A stretch of DNA of 64,000 bases, from the NCBI RefSeq assembly GCF_001717585.1, contig NZ_CP017042.1, positions 1,766,501-1,830,500 on the forward strand, read 5' to 3'. Each line of letters begins with the position of its first letter. The first letter of the stretch is position 1. The position numbers were made by a program, and so were the translations under genes. This stretch comes from Selenomonas sp. oral taxon 920 (GTDB lineage Bacteria > Bacillota > Negativicutes > Selenomonadales > Selenomonadaceae). Under the pieces are notes generated by a model. It did no database searches. It worked only from the letters and a program-made list of their open reading frames with translations, and was not told the origin of the DNA. Below, piece by piece: positions 7,532 through 16,017 of the stretch.

Positions 7532-7608
7532 TGGTCGGAACGACGAGATTTGAACTCACGACCTCTTCCACCCCAAGGAAGCGCTCTACCAAGCTGAGCT
7601 ACGTCCCG
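7532..7608 (-). tRNA. tRNA-Pro (anticodon TGG)
   Basis: A complete 77-base cloverleaf with a 7-bp acceptor stem (CGGGACG with CGTTCCG), anticodon loop CTTGGGG giving TGG, T-arm GTTCAAATC and an encoded CCA. It is a single-gene unit with its own promoter and terminator. Confidence 0.97.
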
Positions 7609-7618
7609 AACAAAAGGT

Positions 7619-7647
7619 ATTATAGCGATTTTTCCACATCTTGTCAA
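7619..7647 (-). promoter_or_regulatory. Sigma-A promoter of tRNA-Pro
   Basis: TTGACA (7642-7647), a 17-base spacer and TATAAT (7619-7624) form a consensus promoter 11 bases before the tRNA. It overlaps the stop codon of the swrB-like gene. Confidence 0.85.
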
Positions 7648-8450
7648 TCCCTTTGCGTCATCTGCTTCATGAGACGGAGCGCTCCAATCTCGACGCCCGT
7701 CTCACGCGCCACCTGCTCAATCGTGCGTCCTGCACGCAGGAGTGCACGTGCCTTGATGATCGCCTCATCCTCCTGTGCGGGTTCTGCTTCTGCTTCCGTC
7801 ATCATGGGCGGCTGCGGGGGCGACGGCACACGCGGCGGAGGTGCGGGCATTGCTGCTGCAGACTGACTGCGCACAGGCTGAAGCACAGGTGCGGGAGTCT
7901 GCGGATGTTCCGACTGCACTGCTGCGCGCGCTGTCGGCGGGGGCGGTACAAAGGACTGCGCTGCAGGCTCTGCTGCGGCGCGTGCATGCTCCCGTAAAAT
8001 GGACTGATGAAGAACAGCCGCAAACTCATCGCCGTCCGTACGACGTGCCTCCTGTACGGGTACCATAGGAGGCACAGGTTCCGGCGAACGCATGACAGGA
8101 GGAGCCGGCGGTGTTTGACCAAGGTCACGCAGGCGTCGTTCAAGTTCTTCGATACGCTGCCGGAGCGCCCACTCGAGACGCTGTCCATCCGCCACGCGCG
8201 TCTCGAGACGCACACACCGATCATCCGCCTCGCGCAGGAGCCCCTCGAGCTTGGTCACATGAGAGCCGAGCCGCTTAATGATGGTATCGGCGGATTGCTG
8301 CAATTCCTTTTTCAGCTTCTCGATGGATTCCGCAAGATCTTCGTCCGCCTCATCACTGCGCTGTCTCCGATGGAGAACGTACCGTACGATAAGCAGCAGG
8401 ACAGCACCGAGGATGATGAGTGCACCCAGAATTTCGGTAACAGAAATAAT
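7644..8450 (-). CDS. SwrB-like (DUF6115-type) membrane-anchored protein
   Basis: A 268-aa protein with an N-terminal membrane helix (EILGALIILGAVLLLIV), a coiled coil (about residues 40-95) and a long Pro/Ala/Gln-rich linker. The C-terminal HTH-like module (IIKARALLRAGRTIEQVARE to the end) resembles the DUF6115 end of Bacillus SwrB, which promotes assembly of the flagellar export apparatus. Position supports this: it closes the fla/che operon after sigD, as in Bacillus. After an upstream in-frame stop there is no ATG, GTG or TTG until a TTG at 8303 that would delete the membrane helix. GGGAGG is 9 bases from an ATT at 8448-8450, which I take as the start (see findings). Confidence 0.75.
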   Translation of the reverse strand: MISVTEILGALIILGAVLLLIVRYVLHRRQRSDEADEDLAESIEKLKKELQQSADTIIKRLGSHVTKLEGLLREADDRCVRLETRVADGQRLEWALRQRIEELERRLRDLGQTPPAPPVMRSPEPVPPMVPVQEARRTDGDEFAAVLHQSILREHARAAAEPAAQSFVPPPPTARAAVQSEHPQTPAPVLQPVRSQSAAAMPAPPPRVPSPPQPPMMTEAEAEPAQEDEAIIKARALLRAGRTIEQVARETGVEIGALRLMKQMTQRD

Positions 8451-8487
8451 AACAGGACGCCTCCCTTATCCACATCTACTGCGTTGA

Positions 8488-8826
8488 TCAAAAACTGATG
8501 TCGAGATGAACGCCGCGGTTGGGATCCGCAGCGAGACGCTGCAGAAGTTCTGCACCACGATCCTCCGCACCGTCCCGTCGGCGGCCCTCGCCGCCGCGAC
8601 CGCCGCCCTGCCGCCGCTCGCGCTCCGGATCATCCTTCACGCGTGTATCCTCACTGGCCTGCTCCTTCGCACGCACCTGTTGGCGTGCGAGTTCTGCATC
8701 CTGCTTCTGTCGAACGGACTCAAAACTCTGCTGGATATTGACCTGATTCTGCATATTGCTTTGGACGTTCCCTGCCTCATTGGACTGCGGGAACATCATC
8801 TGCATGCTGATTGGCGTGACATTCAT
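8488..8826 (-). CDS. Small hydrophilic protein of the flagellar operon
   Basis: A 112-aa protein with no recognised domain. The N-terminal half is Gln/Asn/Met-rich (MNVTPISMQMMFPQSNEAGN) and the middle is highly charged with glycine-arginine repeats (RERRQGGGRGGEGRRRDG). That suggests a disordered, possibly nucleic-acid- or partner-binding protein. It ends with NRGVHLDISF. It sits between fapA and the swrB-like gene, 18 bases after the fapA stop, and is co-directional, so it belongs to the same operon. The ribosome binding site is weak. No function is assigned. Confidence 0.65.
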   Translation of the reverse strand: MNVTPISMQMMFPQSNEAGNVQSNMQNQVNIQQSFESVRQKQDAELARQQVRAKEQASEDTRVKDDPERERRQGGGRGGEGRRRDGAEDRGAELLQRLAADPNRGVHLDISF

Positions 8827-8844
8827 GACGGCACCTGCCTCTCC

Positions 8845-10443
8845 TCAAAAGATTCCTGTAACAATCTGCCCGTCGAGCATTTGGAGTCGTGCGTGTTTAA
8901 GTTCCTCTTCCACGGACTTTTTCACCCCGTTGATCGTGATGTTGACACCGGGAAAGATCGTATCCGAGGCAGCAATGGAACCACGCTTCATCTCTTCCAG
9001 TTCAGACTCCATCTCCTCGAGTTTTTCCTTCATCTTCTTGATTTCACCGGCGAGAGGGAACTGTGCATGCGTCAGCTCGGCAAGCTGCTCGCGCCGACGC
9101 TCGGAGAGGCTCATGAGCGGCTGCTTCTTGAGCGTTTCCAGAGAGAGGCGGATCTCCGTCAAGCGTTTGACATTTGCCTGATATTCTTTGCCCAGCGTAT
9201 CGTACCGATATTTAAGGTTCGGGTCGACACCGACGCTGAGGTTGGTCTGTACATAGAAGTTGTTGCCCAGAACCTTGGCACGGATGGACTCGCCCGCACC
9301 GACCTTCCCGCCGGTGATAAAGCCCCGCCGTCCCTCAACGCGGATATGATGCCCCGCACGCATCTCAGAGTGCAGAACGACATCGTTGACATAGATATCG
9401 CGCCCCGCAACAATGTTTGCATTCTCTACGAAGGAAATGCTGATGTCCTCCTCCGCATTGATTTTGCCGACGTTCATGCCGCGAATGCCGCCGTGCACAA
9501 TGACATTACGCCCCGTCACCTCGGCACCGCCGATCATGCCCTTGATCTCGACATCACCGTCAGCCTTGACCGTAAAGCCGCTCTCCACATCGCCCCTGAT
9601 CTCGACGCTGCCGGCAAAGTCAACATTCCCCGTCCCGACATCGACGCTCGAGTCAATCACGAGATGCGGATCCACACTGATCTTCTTTCCGTCGTCTACG
9701 ATCTGACCGTCAATGAGTGACACGAGTTCATGCTCATTGACAACTCTTGTATTCTTCCCCTGCGGCAATGCAGCAGGTTTTCCCGGCTTTGCAGGCACCT
9801 CTTCACCGAATACATTTTTCCCCGGCACACCGGCGGTCTCGGGGATGCGTACAGCAAGCACGTCGCCGATGTTCGCGCGGATAAAGATGTTCATGTCCTT
9901 GTAGTCCACGCGGTCGTACGCGCGTTCAGCAGGCCGTCCCTTTGCCCCCATATCGAATTTCTTTTCGATACGTGCATCCGTTCCCGCCTCGGGAGCGGTT
10001 CCGCGTGCCGCCATAAACGGTGTCAGACGTGCGACACCGCGCCCGATGGCATCACGGTCAATGCCATAGACGACCTTCTTTGCAGCGAGTGCATCGAGCA
10101 CATCGGAGACATCGGGCGGCACATTGCCGCGGTTGTCATCAAACCGCACGGCAGCTGTCATTGCGTCGTTTGCGATTTCAATGCTAAAGGGAATGATTGC
10201 ATTCTCGCCGTCATCCTCCGGTGCCGCGTCGAGCTTTGCCTCAAATCCGTCCGCAGCACGGACAAGACGTGCCAGTTGAAGTTTGTCGTAATCCTTGACA
10301 CCCTCCTCTGCAAGACGACTCTTGAGTGTCGTCAAATCAATCGCAGGGGTATCCTTGCTTCCCGGGTAGACGGTCAGATAATTGCCGTCCGCCTTGACCA
10401 CAAGCTGAAACCCTTCGTGTATGCCTCCAATAGTGCGCTCCAC
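8845..10443 (-). CDS. fapA: FapA-family (DUF342) polymerase-like beta-helix protein
   Basis: A 532-aa member of the DUF342/FapA family, which is often encoded beside sigD in flagellar clusters of Firmicutes and Vibrio. The N-terminal part (about 1-170) is the DUF342 N domain. The centre is a right-handed beta-helix of short Gly/Val repeats (GDVEIKGMIGGAEVTGRNVI), and the C-terminus has a coiled coil (about 430-490, LAGEIKKMKEKLEEMESELE). No catalytic motif is evident. In Bacillus and Vibrio the family has been linked to swarming or polar regulation, so a motility-related cytoplasmic scaffold role is inferred. A GTG at 10443 is the start, with GGAAG 7 bases upstream. Confidence 0.8.
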   Translation of the reverse strand: MERTIGGIHEGFQLVVKADGNYLTVYPGSKDTPAIDLTTLKSRLAEEGVKDYDKLQLARLVRAADGFEAKLDAAPEDDGENAIIPFSIEIANDAMTAAVRFDDNRGNVPPDVSDVLDALAAKKVVYGIDRDAIGRGVARLTPFMAARGTAPEAGTDARIEKKFDMGAKGRPAERAYDRVDYKDMNIFIRANIGDVLAVRIPETAGVPGKNVFGEEVPAKPGKPAALPQGKNTRVVNEHELVSLIDGQIVDDGKKISVDPHLVIDSSVDVGTGNVDFAGSVEIRGDVESGFTVKADGDVEIKGMIGGAEVTGRNVIVHGGIRGMNVGKINAEEDISISFVENANIVAGRDIYVNDVVLHSEMRAGHHIRVEGRRGFITGGKVGAGESIRAKVLGNNFYVQTNLSVGVDPNLKYRYDTLGKEYQANVKRLTEIRLSLETLKKQPLMSLSERRREQLAELTHAQFPLAGEIKKMKEKLEEMESELEEMKRGSIAASDTIFPGVNITINGVKKSVEEELKHARLQMLDGQIVTGIF

Positions 10444-10508
10444 AACATCACTTCCGATCCTTCAAAATTGCGCCTTTATTATAACTCTTTCCCCCAGTTT
10501 ACAACACA

Positions 10509-11255
10509 TCAAGCTTCGTCGTTCATACGCGCGAGTGAGCCGCGCATACGAAAGATTGCCTTCGTATGAAGCTGCGAGATCCGTGCCTCCGAGAGGTGCA
10601 GGATCGCCGCAATTTCTTTGAGGGTCATCTCATCGTAGTAGTACAGCGCAACGACCGTACGCTCCTTCTCGGGAAGTTTCTCAATCGCTGCGGCGAGGGT
10701 TTCCTTGACCTCCGTCCACTCCGCGTGCTCCACGGGACCGTCCTCCATCGAGGCCGGAGTATCCGTGCGCAGATACTCCTCGAGAGGAATGATGGTCGCG
10801 GCGCTGACCTGTCCCTCGAGATGGTGCAAACCCTCGAGCGTGAGATCGAGCTCCTCGGCCAGTTCCTCGTCGCTTGCCGTGCGCCCAAGCTCTCCTTCAA
10901 GGCGTGCAACCGCCTTCTCATATTTTTTGATGTTCTGACGGACGCTGACCGGAATCCAGTCCTTTGCACGCAGATGATCGAGCATTGCACCGCGGACACG
11001 CACGCCGGCATAGGTCTCAAACTTGTTGCCGCGCGCTAGTTCATAGCGCTCAATGGCATCCAAGAGTCCAAAGAAGCCGCTGCTCAGAAGATCCTCCCGA
11101 TCGACATGCTGCGGAAGACTGATGGCAATCCGACCGGCAACGAGACGAACGAGCGGCAGATAATGCTCGGCGATACGGTTGCGTATATCCACGGTCTTTT
11201 CCGTTTCATATGCCCGCCACAGCGCTTCAATATCCTCTGCCGTCTGCTCCGCCAT
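10509..11255 (-). CDS. fliA: Flagellar sigma factor FliA/SigD (sigma-28)
   Basis: A 248-aa alternative sigma factor that directs RNA polymerase to late flagellar and chemotaxis promoters. Region 2 contains LVAGRIAISLPQHVDREDLL and GFFGLLDAIERYELARG; region 3 has GAMLDHLRAKDWIPVSVRQN; region 4 ends in the HTH LKEIAAILHLSEARISQLHT. Three Met codons precede the conserved part. GAGAGGAG abuts the first two but is 9 bases from the ATG at 11255, so that start is chosen. It lies in the che operon after cheD and a small membrane protein gene, the Bacillus order. No flgM is visible in the window. Confidence 0.96.
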   Translation of the reverse strand: MAEQTAEDIEALWRAYETEKTVDIRNRIAEHYLPLVRLVAGRIAISLPQHVDREDLLSSGFFGLLDAIERYELARGNKFETYAGVRVRGAMLDHLRAKDWIPVSVRQNIKKYEKAVARLEGELGRTASDEELAEELDLTLEGLHHLEGQVSAATIIPLEEYLRTDTPASMEDGPVEHAEWTEVKETLAAAIEKLPEKERTVVALYYYDEMTLKEIAAILHLSEARISQLHTKAIFRMRGSLARMNDEA

Positions 11256-11288
11256 CTGCATCATCTCCTCTCAGTTCCGTTGAATCCC

Positions 11289-11684
11289 TCAGGCGGGTGC
11301 CGGAGCTCCCTCATCCCCCTCTGCCGGCGGTGTTTTCATATGAATAAAAGAGTCCTCAGAGAGCGGCTGAAAGTTCGTCGGCTCAGCAAATTCCTCTGCA
11401 GCTTTCGTCCCCCCATTCTCTACCGCATCGAAGTCGATATCATCTTCTTCATAATGCGGCGGCTGCATATCCTCAAAGAGCTCTGCCGGATACTTGTCAA
11501 AAAAAGCCCAGCCCTTTGCTTCGAGGATGTATGTCACGAGATAGGTGAATGCACCGGCGCAGAGGAATGCGATGAGGCTGCGAAGAAACGCCGTCGCCAC
11601 GCGTGCATCGCCGAACATTCCCGTCAGAAAAACAACGAGCGCAGCGATCACCGCGAACATCAGAGCCATACCGAGTTTGAACAT
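11289..11684 (-). CDS. Two-helix membrane protein between cheD and fliA
   Basis: A 131-aa protein with two predicted membrane helices (about residues 4-24 and 35-53: LMFAVIAALVVFLTGMF and SLIAFLCAGAFTYLVTYIL), then an acidic cytoplasmic tail (HYEEDDIDFDAVENGG) ending APAPA. AAGGTG precedes the ATG. It lies between cheD and fliA in the same direction with short gaps, so it is probably part of the operon. No family recognised; similar small membrane proteins occur at this position in some Firmicute motility operons. Confidence 0.65.
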   Translation of the reverse strand: MFKLGMALMFAVIAALVVFLTGMFGDARVATAFLRSLIAFLCAGAFTYLVTYILEAKGWAFFDKYPAELFEDMQPPHYEEDDIDFDAVENGGTKAAEEFAEPTNFQPLSEDSFIHMKTPPAEGDEGAPAPA

Positions 11685-11700
11685 ATTTTCACCTTACTCC

Positions 11701-12186
11701 CTATATCGTTTTATCTCCCTTGCTGACGGTTTTCACCGTATAGGTACCATCGTTCAGGTCAATCGAAACTGTACGCCCGTAGTTGAGCCCGGTATCCTCC
11801 GCAATGAGGCGGATCCCATGCTGCGCGAGAAGCTCCTTTGCTGCCTGTGCATTGCGTTCGCCGACGCGCATGACACTCGTCGTGTTGGAGAATGCAAACA
11901 TCTGCGCACCGCCCGCAATCTTTGCCACGAGACGCGATTTGACGGCACCGAGTTTCAGAACATCCGCGAGCATGAGCGGAAATCCCGTGTCGATGAATTT
12001 GGCGGGCGTGTCCGAGGGCCGCGCCTGTTTGCTGTCCGGCAGCATGTAGTGGAGCAGCCCACCCACTTTTGCCGTGGGATCGTAGAGGGAAAGTCCGATG
12101 CAGGAGCCCAATCCATAGCTGATGAGTGTGGATGGAGCTGCGCCGACTTTGTAGTCGGCCATACCGACTTTTATCAAATCCGGCAT
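11701..12186 (-). CDS. cheD: Chemoreceptor glutamine deamidase CheD
   Basis: A 161-aa enzyme that deamidates receptor glutamines and, with CheC, tunes CheY-P levels in the Bacillus-type adaptation system. The Cys-His-Thr catalytic residues are visible in YGLGSCIGLSLYD, GGLLHYMLPD and KFIDTGFPLM. The long frame begins with a TTG that abuts the AGGAG; the ATG at 12186 is 9 bases from it and is chosen. It starts one base past the cheC stop, giving tight coupling. Confidence 0.95.
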   Translation of the reverse strand: MPDLIKVGMADYKVGAAPSTLISYGLGSCIGLSLYDPTAKVGGLLHYMLPDSKQARPSDTPAKFIDTGFPLMLADVLKLGAVKSRLVAKIAGGAQMFAFSNTTSVMRVGERNAQAAKELLAQHGIRLIAEDTGLNYGRTVSIDLNDGTYTVKTVSKGDKTI

Positions 12187-12187
12187 A

Positions 12188-12811
12188 TCATTCAACTCCT
12201 ACCGCATTCATAATGCTGCTGAGCGATCCGGGATCCGGTACCAGGAAGAAGTGCCCGCTGATGCTCTGATCCTCTGCAACAAAATTCGTCTCAATGAGGA
12301 GCGCATGATCCCCCATCTCGCCGAGCTGAACCAAAACGACATTGAGAATGGCACCTGCCATATCCACAGCAAGTGCAGGAATGGAGGGCAGCATGCTCAT
12401 GCCCGTGAATGTATAGAACGCGTTGAGATACGAACCCGCGAGAATGTTGCCGATCTCCATGAGCGCCGATTCATCCATCGCATCGAGTTCGGTGGTCTTG
12501 CCCCGCTCGCGTCCGAGGAGTGTATCTACCAGTGCAAACGCACTGTCACGCGGAATGAGGAACAGAATATTGCTCGGTGCCTTGCCGTAGACGCGCAAGA
12601 AAATACCGACGACAACCAATTCCGGCCCGCCGACAAATTCTGGTACATCTTCAATTGGAACGAGTGCCACATGCGGCACATTCATCTCAATACGGCGCTG
12701 AATCAGACGAGAAAGTGCCGTCGCAGAATTCCCTGCGCCGACATTTCCAATCTCCCTGAGCACATCCAGCTGCAGCTCTGACAGTTCTGTCAGATTCTCA
12801 TCTCCGCTCAT
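12188..12811 (-). CDS. cheC: CheY-P phosphatase CheC
   Basis: A 207-aa chemotaxis protein that dephosphorylates CheY-P and binds CheD. Both duplicated active-site helices with the Glu-x-x-Asn signature are present: DVLREIGNVGAGNSATALS near the N-terminus and ESALMEIGNILAGSYLNAF near residue 115. Two functional-looking sites suggest a true phosphatase. AGAGGT precedes the ATG. It lies between cheW and cheD. Confidence 0.95.
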   Translation of the reverse strand: MSGDENLTELSELQLDVLREIGNVGAGNSATALSRLIQRRIEMNVPHVALVPIEDVPEFVGGPELVVVGIFLRVYGKAPSNILFLIPRDSAFALVDTLLGRERGKTTELDAMDESALMEIGNILAGSYLNAFYTFTGMSMLPSIPALAVDMAGAILNVVLVQLGEMGDHALLIETNFVAEDQSISGHFFLVPDPGSLSSIMNAVGVE

Positions 12812-12843
12812 GTGTCATACCTCTTAATCATGACGGTAAGCTC

Positions 12844-13311
12844 TTATTTTGCCTCTTTCGGAAGTCCGACGATCTCCTCCAGATTGAGGAGGACAATGAG
12901 CCTGCCGTTGATGTTGCCGATGCCGCTGAGGAAGCGGCTGCTCTCACGTCCGTTCGTCGCCTTCTTCGTATCGACAGGCGCATTCTCAAGGCTGAGAACC
13001 TCCGTCACAGCATCGACAAGCATGCCGACATGGACATCCTCGACGGAGACGGTGACAATACGCGTACGATCTGTATACGGCGTCTCGGCGAGACCGAGGC
13101 GCTGCTTGAGATCAATCACGGGAAGAACCGAGCCGCGCAGATTGATGACGCCCTTGATAAAATCCGCCGCATACGGAACGCGCGTAATGTCCGTCAGATT
13201 GCGGATCTCCTGCACGTTCAGAATGCTGACGCCGTATTCCTCATCGCGAAGATTGAACGCCACATACTGTGAATTCTGCGGCGCATTGCCCTGATTCATA
13301 TCCTCTGCCAT
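12844..13311 (-). CDS. cheW: Chemotaxis coupling protein CheW
   Basis: A 155-aa adaptor that links chemoreceptors to CheA. It is a single CheW (SH3-like) domain with YVAFNLRDEEYGVSILNVQE, NLRGSVLPVIDLKQRLG and IVVTVSVED-type strands near the C-terminal half. GGGAGGG lies 8 bases before the ATG. It follows cheA by 18 bases and precedes cheC in the operon. Confidence 0.95.
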   Translation of the reverse strand: MAEDMNQGNAPQNSQYVAFNLRDEEYGVSILNVQEIRNLTDITRVPYAADFIKGVINLRGSVLPVIDLKQRLGLAETPYTDRTRIVTVSVEDVHVGMLVDAVTEVLSLENAPVDTKKATNGRESSRFLSGIGNINGRLIVLLNLEEIVGLPKEAK

Positions 13312-13329
13312 CTTCTTTTCCCTCCCCTT

Positions 13330-15378
13330 TTACTGCTGAATCATCGTTGCAACATCGAGAATCAGCGCAACCCTGCCGTCTCCGAGGACGGTTGCCCCGC
13401 CGAAGAGCTTGAGCCCGGCGAAGAGATTTCCGAGTGTCTTGATAACGATTTCCTGCTGACCGATAAGATTGTCCACAACGATGCCGGCCTTCGCCTCACC
13501 TGCGTGAACAACGACGACGAAATGTTCGTCAGAATCCTTCGTGTGCGGAACCTGAAGTGCCTCCTCCATGCGGATGATCGGAATGATCTCCCCGCGCAGG
13601 ACGATGACTTCCTTGTTCTGAACCGTCTGGATGTCAGTGGGTTCAATGTTGATTGTACTGTCGATGGAGGTGAGCGGAATGGCGTACATCTCCTCCTGCA
13701 CTCGTACGAGCATTGCCTGAATGATCGCGAGCGTGAGCGGCAGCTTAATCTTAAAGACGGAGCCCTCGTCGATATGCGTCTCGACATCGACGTGACCGGA
13801 CAGCGCTTCAATCTTGCTGCGCACAACGTCCATGCCGACGCCGCGCCCCGAGATGTCCGTAATCTGCTCTGCCGTCGAGAAGCCCGGCAGGAAGATCAAG
13901 CGCACGGCATCCGCATCGTCAAGGCTGTCCGCCTCACTCTGCGAGATCATGCCCTTTTCGACCGCCTTGCGGCGAATCTTGTTCGCATCAATGCCCGCGC
14001 CGTCATCGGTAATCATGATGACGACGTTGTTGCCTTCGTGACGTGCGATGAGTCCGACCTCACCGGTACGTGACTTTCCCTTCGCTTCACGCGCATCGGG
14101 GCTCTCGACACCGTGATCGAGTGAGTTGCGCAGAAGGTGCATGATCGGATCGCCGATCTCGTCGATAACGGTGCGGTCAAGCTCCGTTTCCTCACCTTCA
14201 ATCGTGAGGTTGATCTCCTTGCCGAGTTCCTTCGACACGTCGCGGACCATGCGCGGGAACCGGTTGAACACAGCGCTGACCGGAACCATGCGGACCTTCA
14301 TGACAATGTTCTGCAGATCACCCGTCACGCGGTCCATCTGCTCGAGCGTCTCCATCAAGTCGCTCAGTCGGTGTGTCTGACCGATCTGCTCCAAGCGCAC
14401 CTTGTTGATGACGAGCTCGCCCATGAGGTTCATCAGGGTGTCGAGTTTCTCGATATCAACGCGGACACTCTGGCTCTGATGCTGCTTCTTCGCGGGAGCT
14501 GCAGCTGGCTTTGCCGCCTCCTTCTTGGCAGCGGGTGCTGCAGCCTTTGCCGCAGGCGCAGCGGCAGGAGCCGCAGCCGGCGCGGAAGCCTCCGACTTTC
14601 CGACCTTGTCCGGATCGAGCGGCTCAACGAGAACATCTTCAATTTCCGAAACCGTATCCACGGCATTCTGTACTGCCTGGGCATCGGCACCCGTGGCAAT
14701 CACCACATCAAAGCTGCGCTCGAATTTCTCCTGCTCAAGATCCTCCGCCGGCGGAATGCTCTTGATGACATCGCCGACCTCGTCCAGCGCATGCATAACC
14801 ATGACGGAGCGCGCTGCCTTGAGAACGCAGGTCTCCATCAGGACAACCTTGACATGGAACATGTTCATGCCGGCTTCTTTTGCCTTCTTCATGACATCGA
14901 GATCGATCTCATCGAGATCCAGATCCGTACCTGCTGCACCAGCCTCCTGTGCAGGTGCGGAAGCCGCTGCAGCGGGGGCTGCTGCAGCCGGCGCAGGAGT
15001 GCCCTTGGAAATCGAACTGAGTTTTGCAACGAGATCCGAGACATCGACAACGTCTTCCGCCTCGCCATTGCCCACGCTGTCGACCATTTGCTCGAGCGAG
15101 TCCAGACATTTGAACAGCGTGTCCATAATGTCCTCATTGAGCTTGAGCTGCTCCTTGCGGACGAGATCAAGCACGTCTTCCATCTCGTGCGTCAGCTCTG
15201 CAATCTTGGCAAAGCCCATCGTTGCGGACATCCCTTTGAGTGTATGTGCATTGCGGAAGATGTCGTTGACGGCGCTGATCTCCTCCATGTTCTCTTCGAG
15301 ACGCAGGAGTCCCTCATTGAGTGACTGCAGATGCTCATGCGACTCATCCAGGAACATATCCATATACTGGTTATCCAT
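13330..15378 (-). CDS. cheA: Chemotaxis histidine kinase CheA
   Basis: A 682-aa cytoplasmic kinase that phosphorylates CheY and CheB-type targets. Domain order: P1 Hpt with the phospho-acceptor His45 in NAHTLKGMSATMGF; an Ala/Pro-rich linker; the P2 CheY-binding domain (about 170-255); a second Ala/Pro/Lys linker (about 262-305); P3 dimerisation (VRVDIEKLDTLMNLMGELVI); the P4 ATPase with N box NSLDHGVES, G1 DDGAGID and G2 GRGVGMDVV; and a C-terminal CheW-like P5. GGGGGA precedes the ATG. It is followed directly by cheW. Confidence 0.97.
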   Translation of the reverse strand: MDNQYMDMFLDESHEHLQSLNEGLLRLEENMEEISAVNDIFRNAHTLKGMSATMGFAKIAELTHEMEDVLDLVRKEQLKLNEDIMDTLFKCLDSLEQMVDSVGNGEAEDVVDVSDLVAKLSSISKGTPAPAAAAPAAAASAPAQEAGAAGTDLDLDEIDLDVMKKAKEAGMNMFHVKVVLMETCVLKAARSVMVMHALDEVGDVIKSIPPAEDLEQEKFERSFDVVIATGADAQAVQNAVDTVSEIEDVLVEPLDPDKVGKSEASAPAAAPAAAPAAKAAAPAAKKEAAKPAAAPAKKQHQSQSVRVDIEKLDTLMNLMGELVINKVRLEQIGQTHRLSDLMETLEQMDRVTGDLQNIVMKVRMVPVSAVFNRFPRMVRDVSKELGKEINLTIEGEETELDRTVIDEIGDPIMHLLRNSLDHGVESPDAREAKGKSRTGEVGLIARHEGNNVVIMITDDGAGIDANKIRRKAVEKGMISQSEADSLDDADAVRLIFLPGFSTAEQITDISGRGVGMDVVRSKIEALSGHVDVETHIDEGSVFKIKLPLTLAIIQAMLVRVQEEMYAIPLTSIDSTINIEPTDIQTVQNKEVIVLRGEIIPIIRMEEALQVPHTKDSDEHFVVVVHAGEAKAGIVVDNLIGQQEIVIKTLGNLFAGLKLFGGATVLGDGRVALILDVATMIQQ

Positions 15379-15396
15379 TGATATTCCCCCTATTTC

Positions 15397-16017
15397 CTAT
15401 CTTCTCACAGCCGTCTCAATCGCACGCGCGATCTGCGGCAATGGGCATATCTCATCGGCCAGTCCCGCATCGATCACGGATTTTGGCATTCCGTAGACGA
15501 CACAAGTCTTTTCATCCTGCGCAATGCAGTAGCCGCCATTTTTCTTGATTTCGCGCATCCCTTCGCGCCCATCGCTGCCCATTCCCGTAAGGATCACGGC
15601 AACGACATCCTTCCCTAGATGTGCAACTGACTCATACATCACATTGACGGCAGGGCGGTGGTTGCCGACAGGCGGCTCATCGCTGAGGGCAATCCGCCGC
15701 ACGCCGGATTCGTGGCGAATGCGCAGATGGTAGTTGCCAGGAGCGATATAGACACAGCCGGCTTCGAGCAACTCTCCGTCCTGCGCCTCACGGACATTCA
15801 CCTGTGCAACGCCGTGCAGGCGCTGCGCAAGGGCACCTGTAAACCCTGCAGGCATATGCTGAACAATGACCACGGGGCAGGGAAAATTCTTTGGCAGCCC
15901 CATAATCACAGTCTGCAGCGCCTGTGGTCCTCCAGTTGAGGAACCAATCACAACGAGCCGCATCTGCGCGCGGGGCGCCCCCCTCGGCGTCAACACCTTT
16001 TTTTCACTGTCACTCAT
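15397..16017 (-). CDS. CheB-type methylesterase catalytic domain without a receiver
   Basis: A 206-aa protein covering only the CheB methylesterase domain. The catalytic triad is Ser27 in GSSTGGP, His54 in IVQHMP and Asp149 in TGMGSDG. Full CheB has an N-terminal CheY-like receiver of about 120 residues; here only about 20 residues precede the catalytic domain, so CheA cannot control it through an aspartate in cis. It overlaps the pilZ gene by 8 bases (ATGAGTGA) and lies directly upstream of cheA. It probably removes methyl groups from receptors or deamidates them; its regulation is unknown. No cheR is in the window. Confidence 0.85.
   Translation of the reverse strand: MSDSEKKVLTPRGAPRAQMRLVVIGSSTGGPQALQTVIMGLPKNFPCPVVIVQHMPAGFTGALAQRLHGVAQVNVREAQDGELLEAGCVYIAPGNYHLRIRHESGVRRIALSDEPPVGNHRPAVNVMYESVAHLGKDVVAVILTGMGSDGREGMREIKKNGGYCIAQDEKTCVVYGMPKSVIDAGLADEICPLPQIARAIETAVRR

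Noticed and set aside
10444-10508. Promoter between fliA and fapA
   Set aside because: A TATAAT is present, but the best -35 (TTGTAA) is 15 bases away, too close for a confident call.
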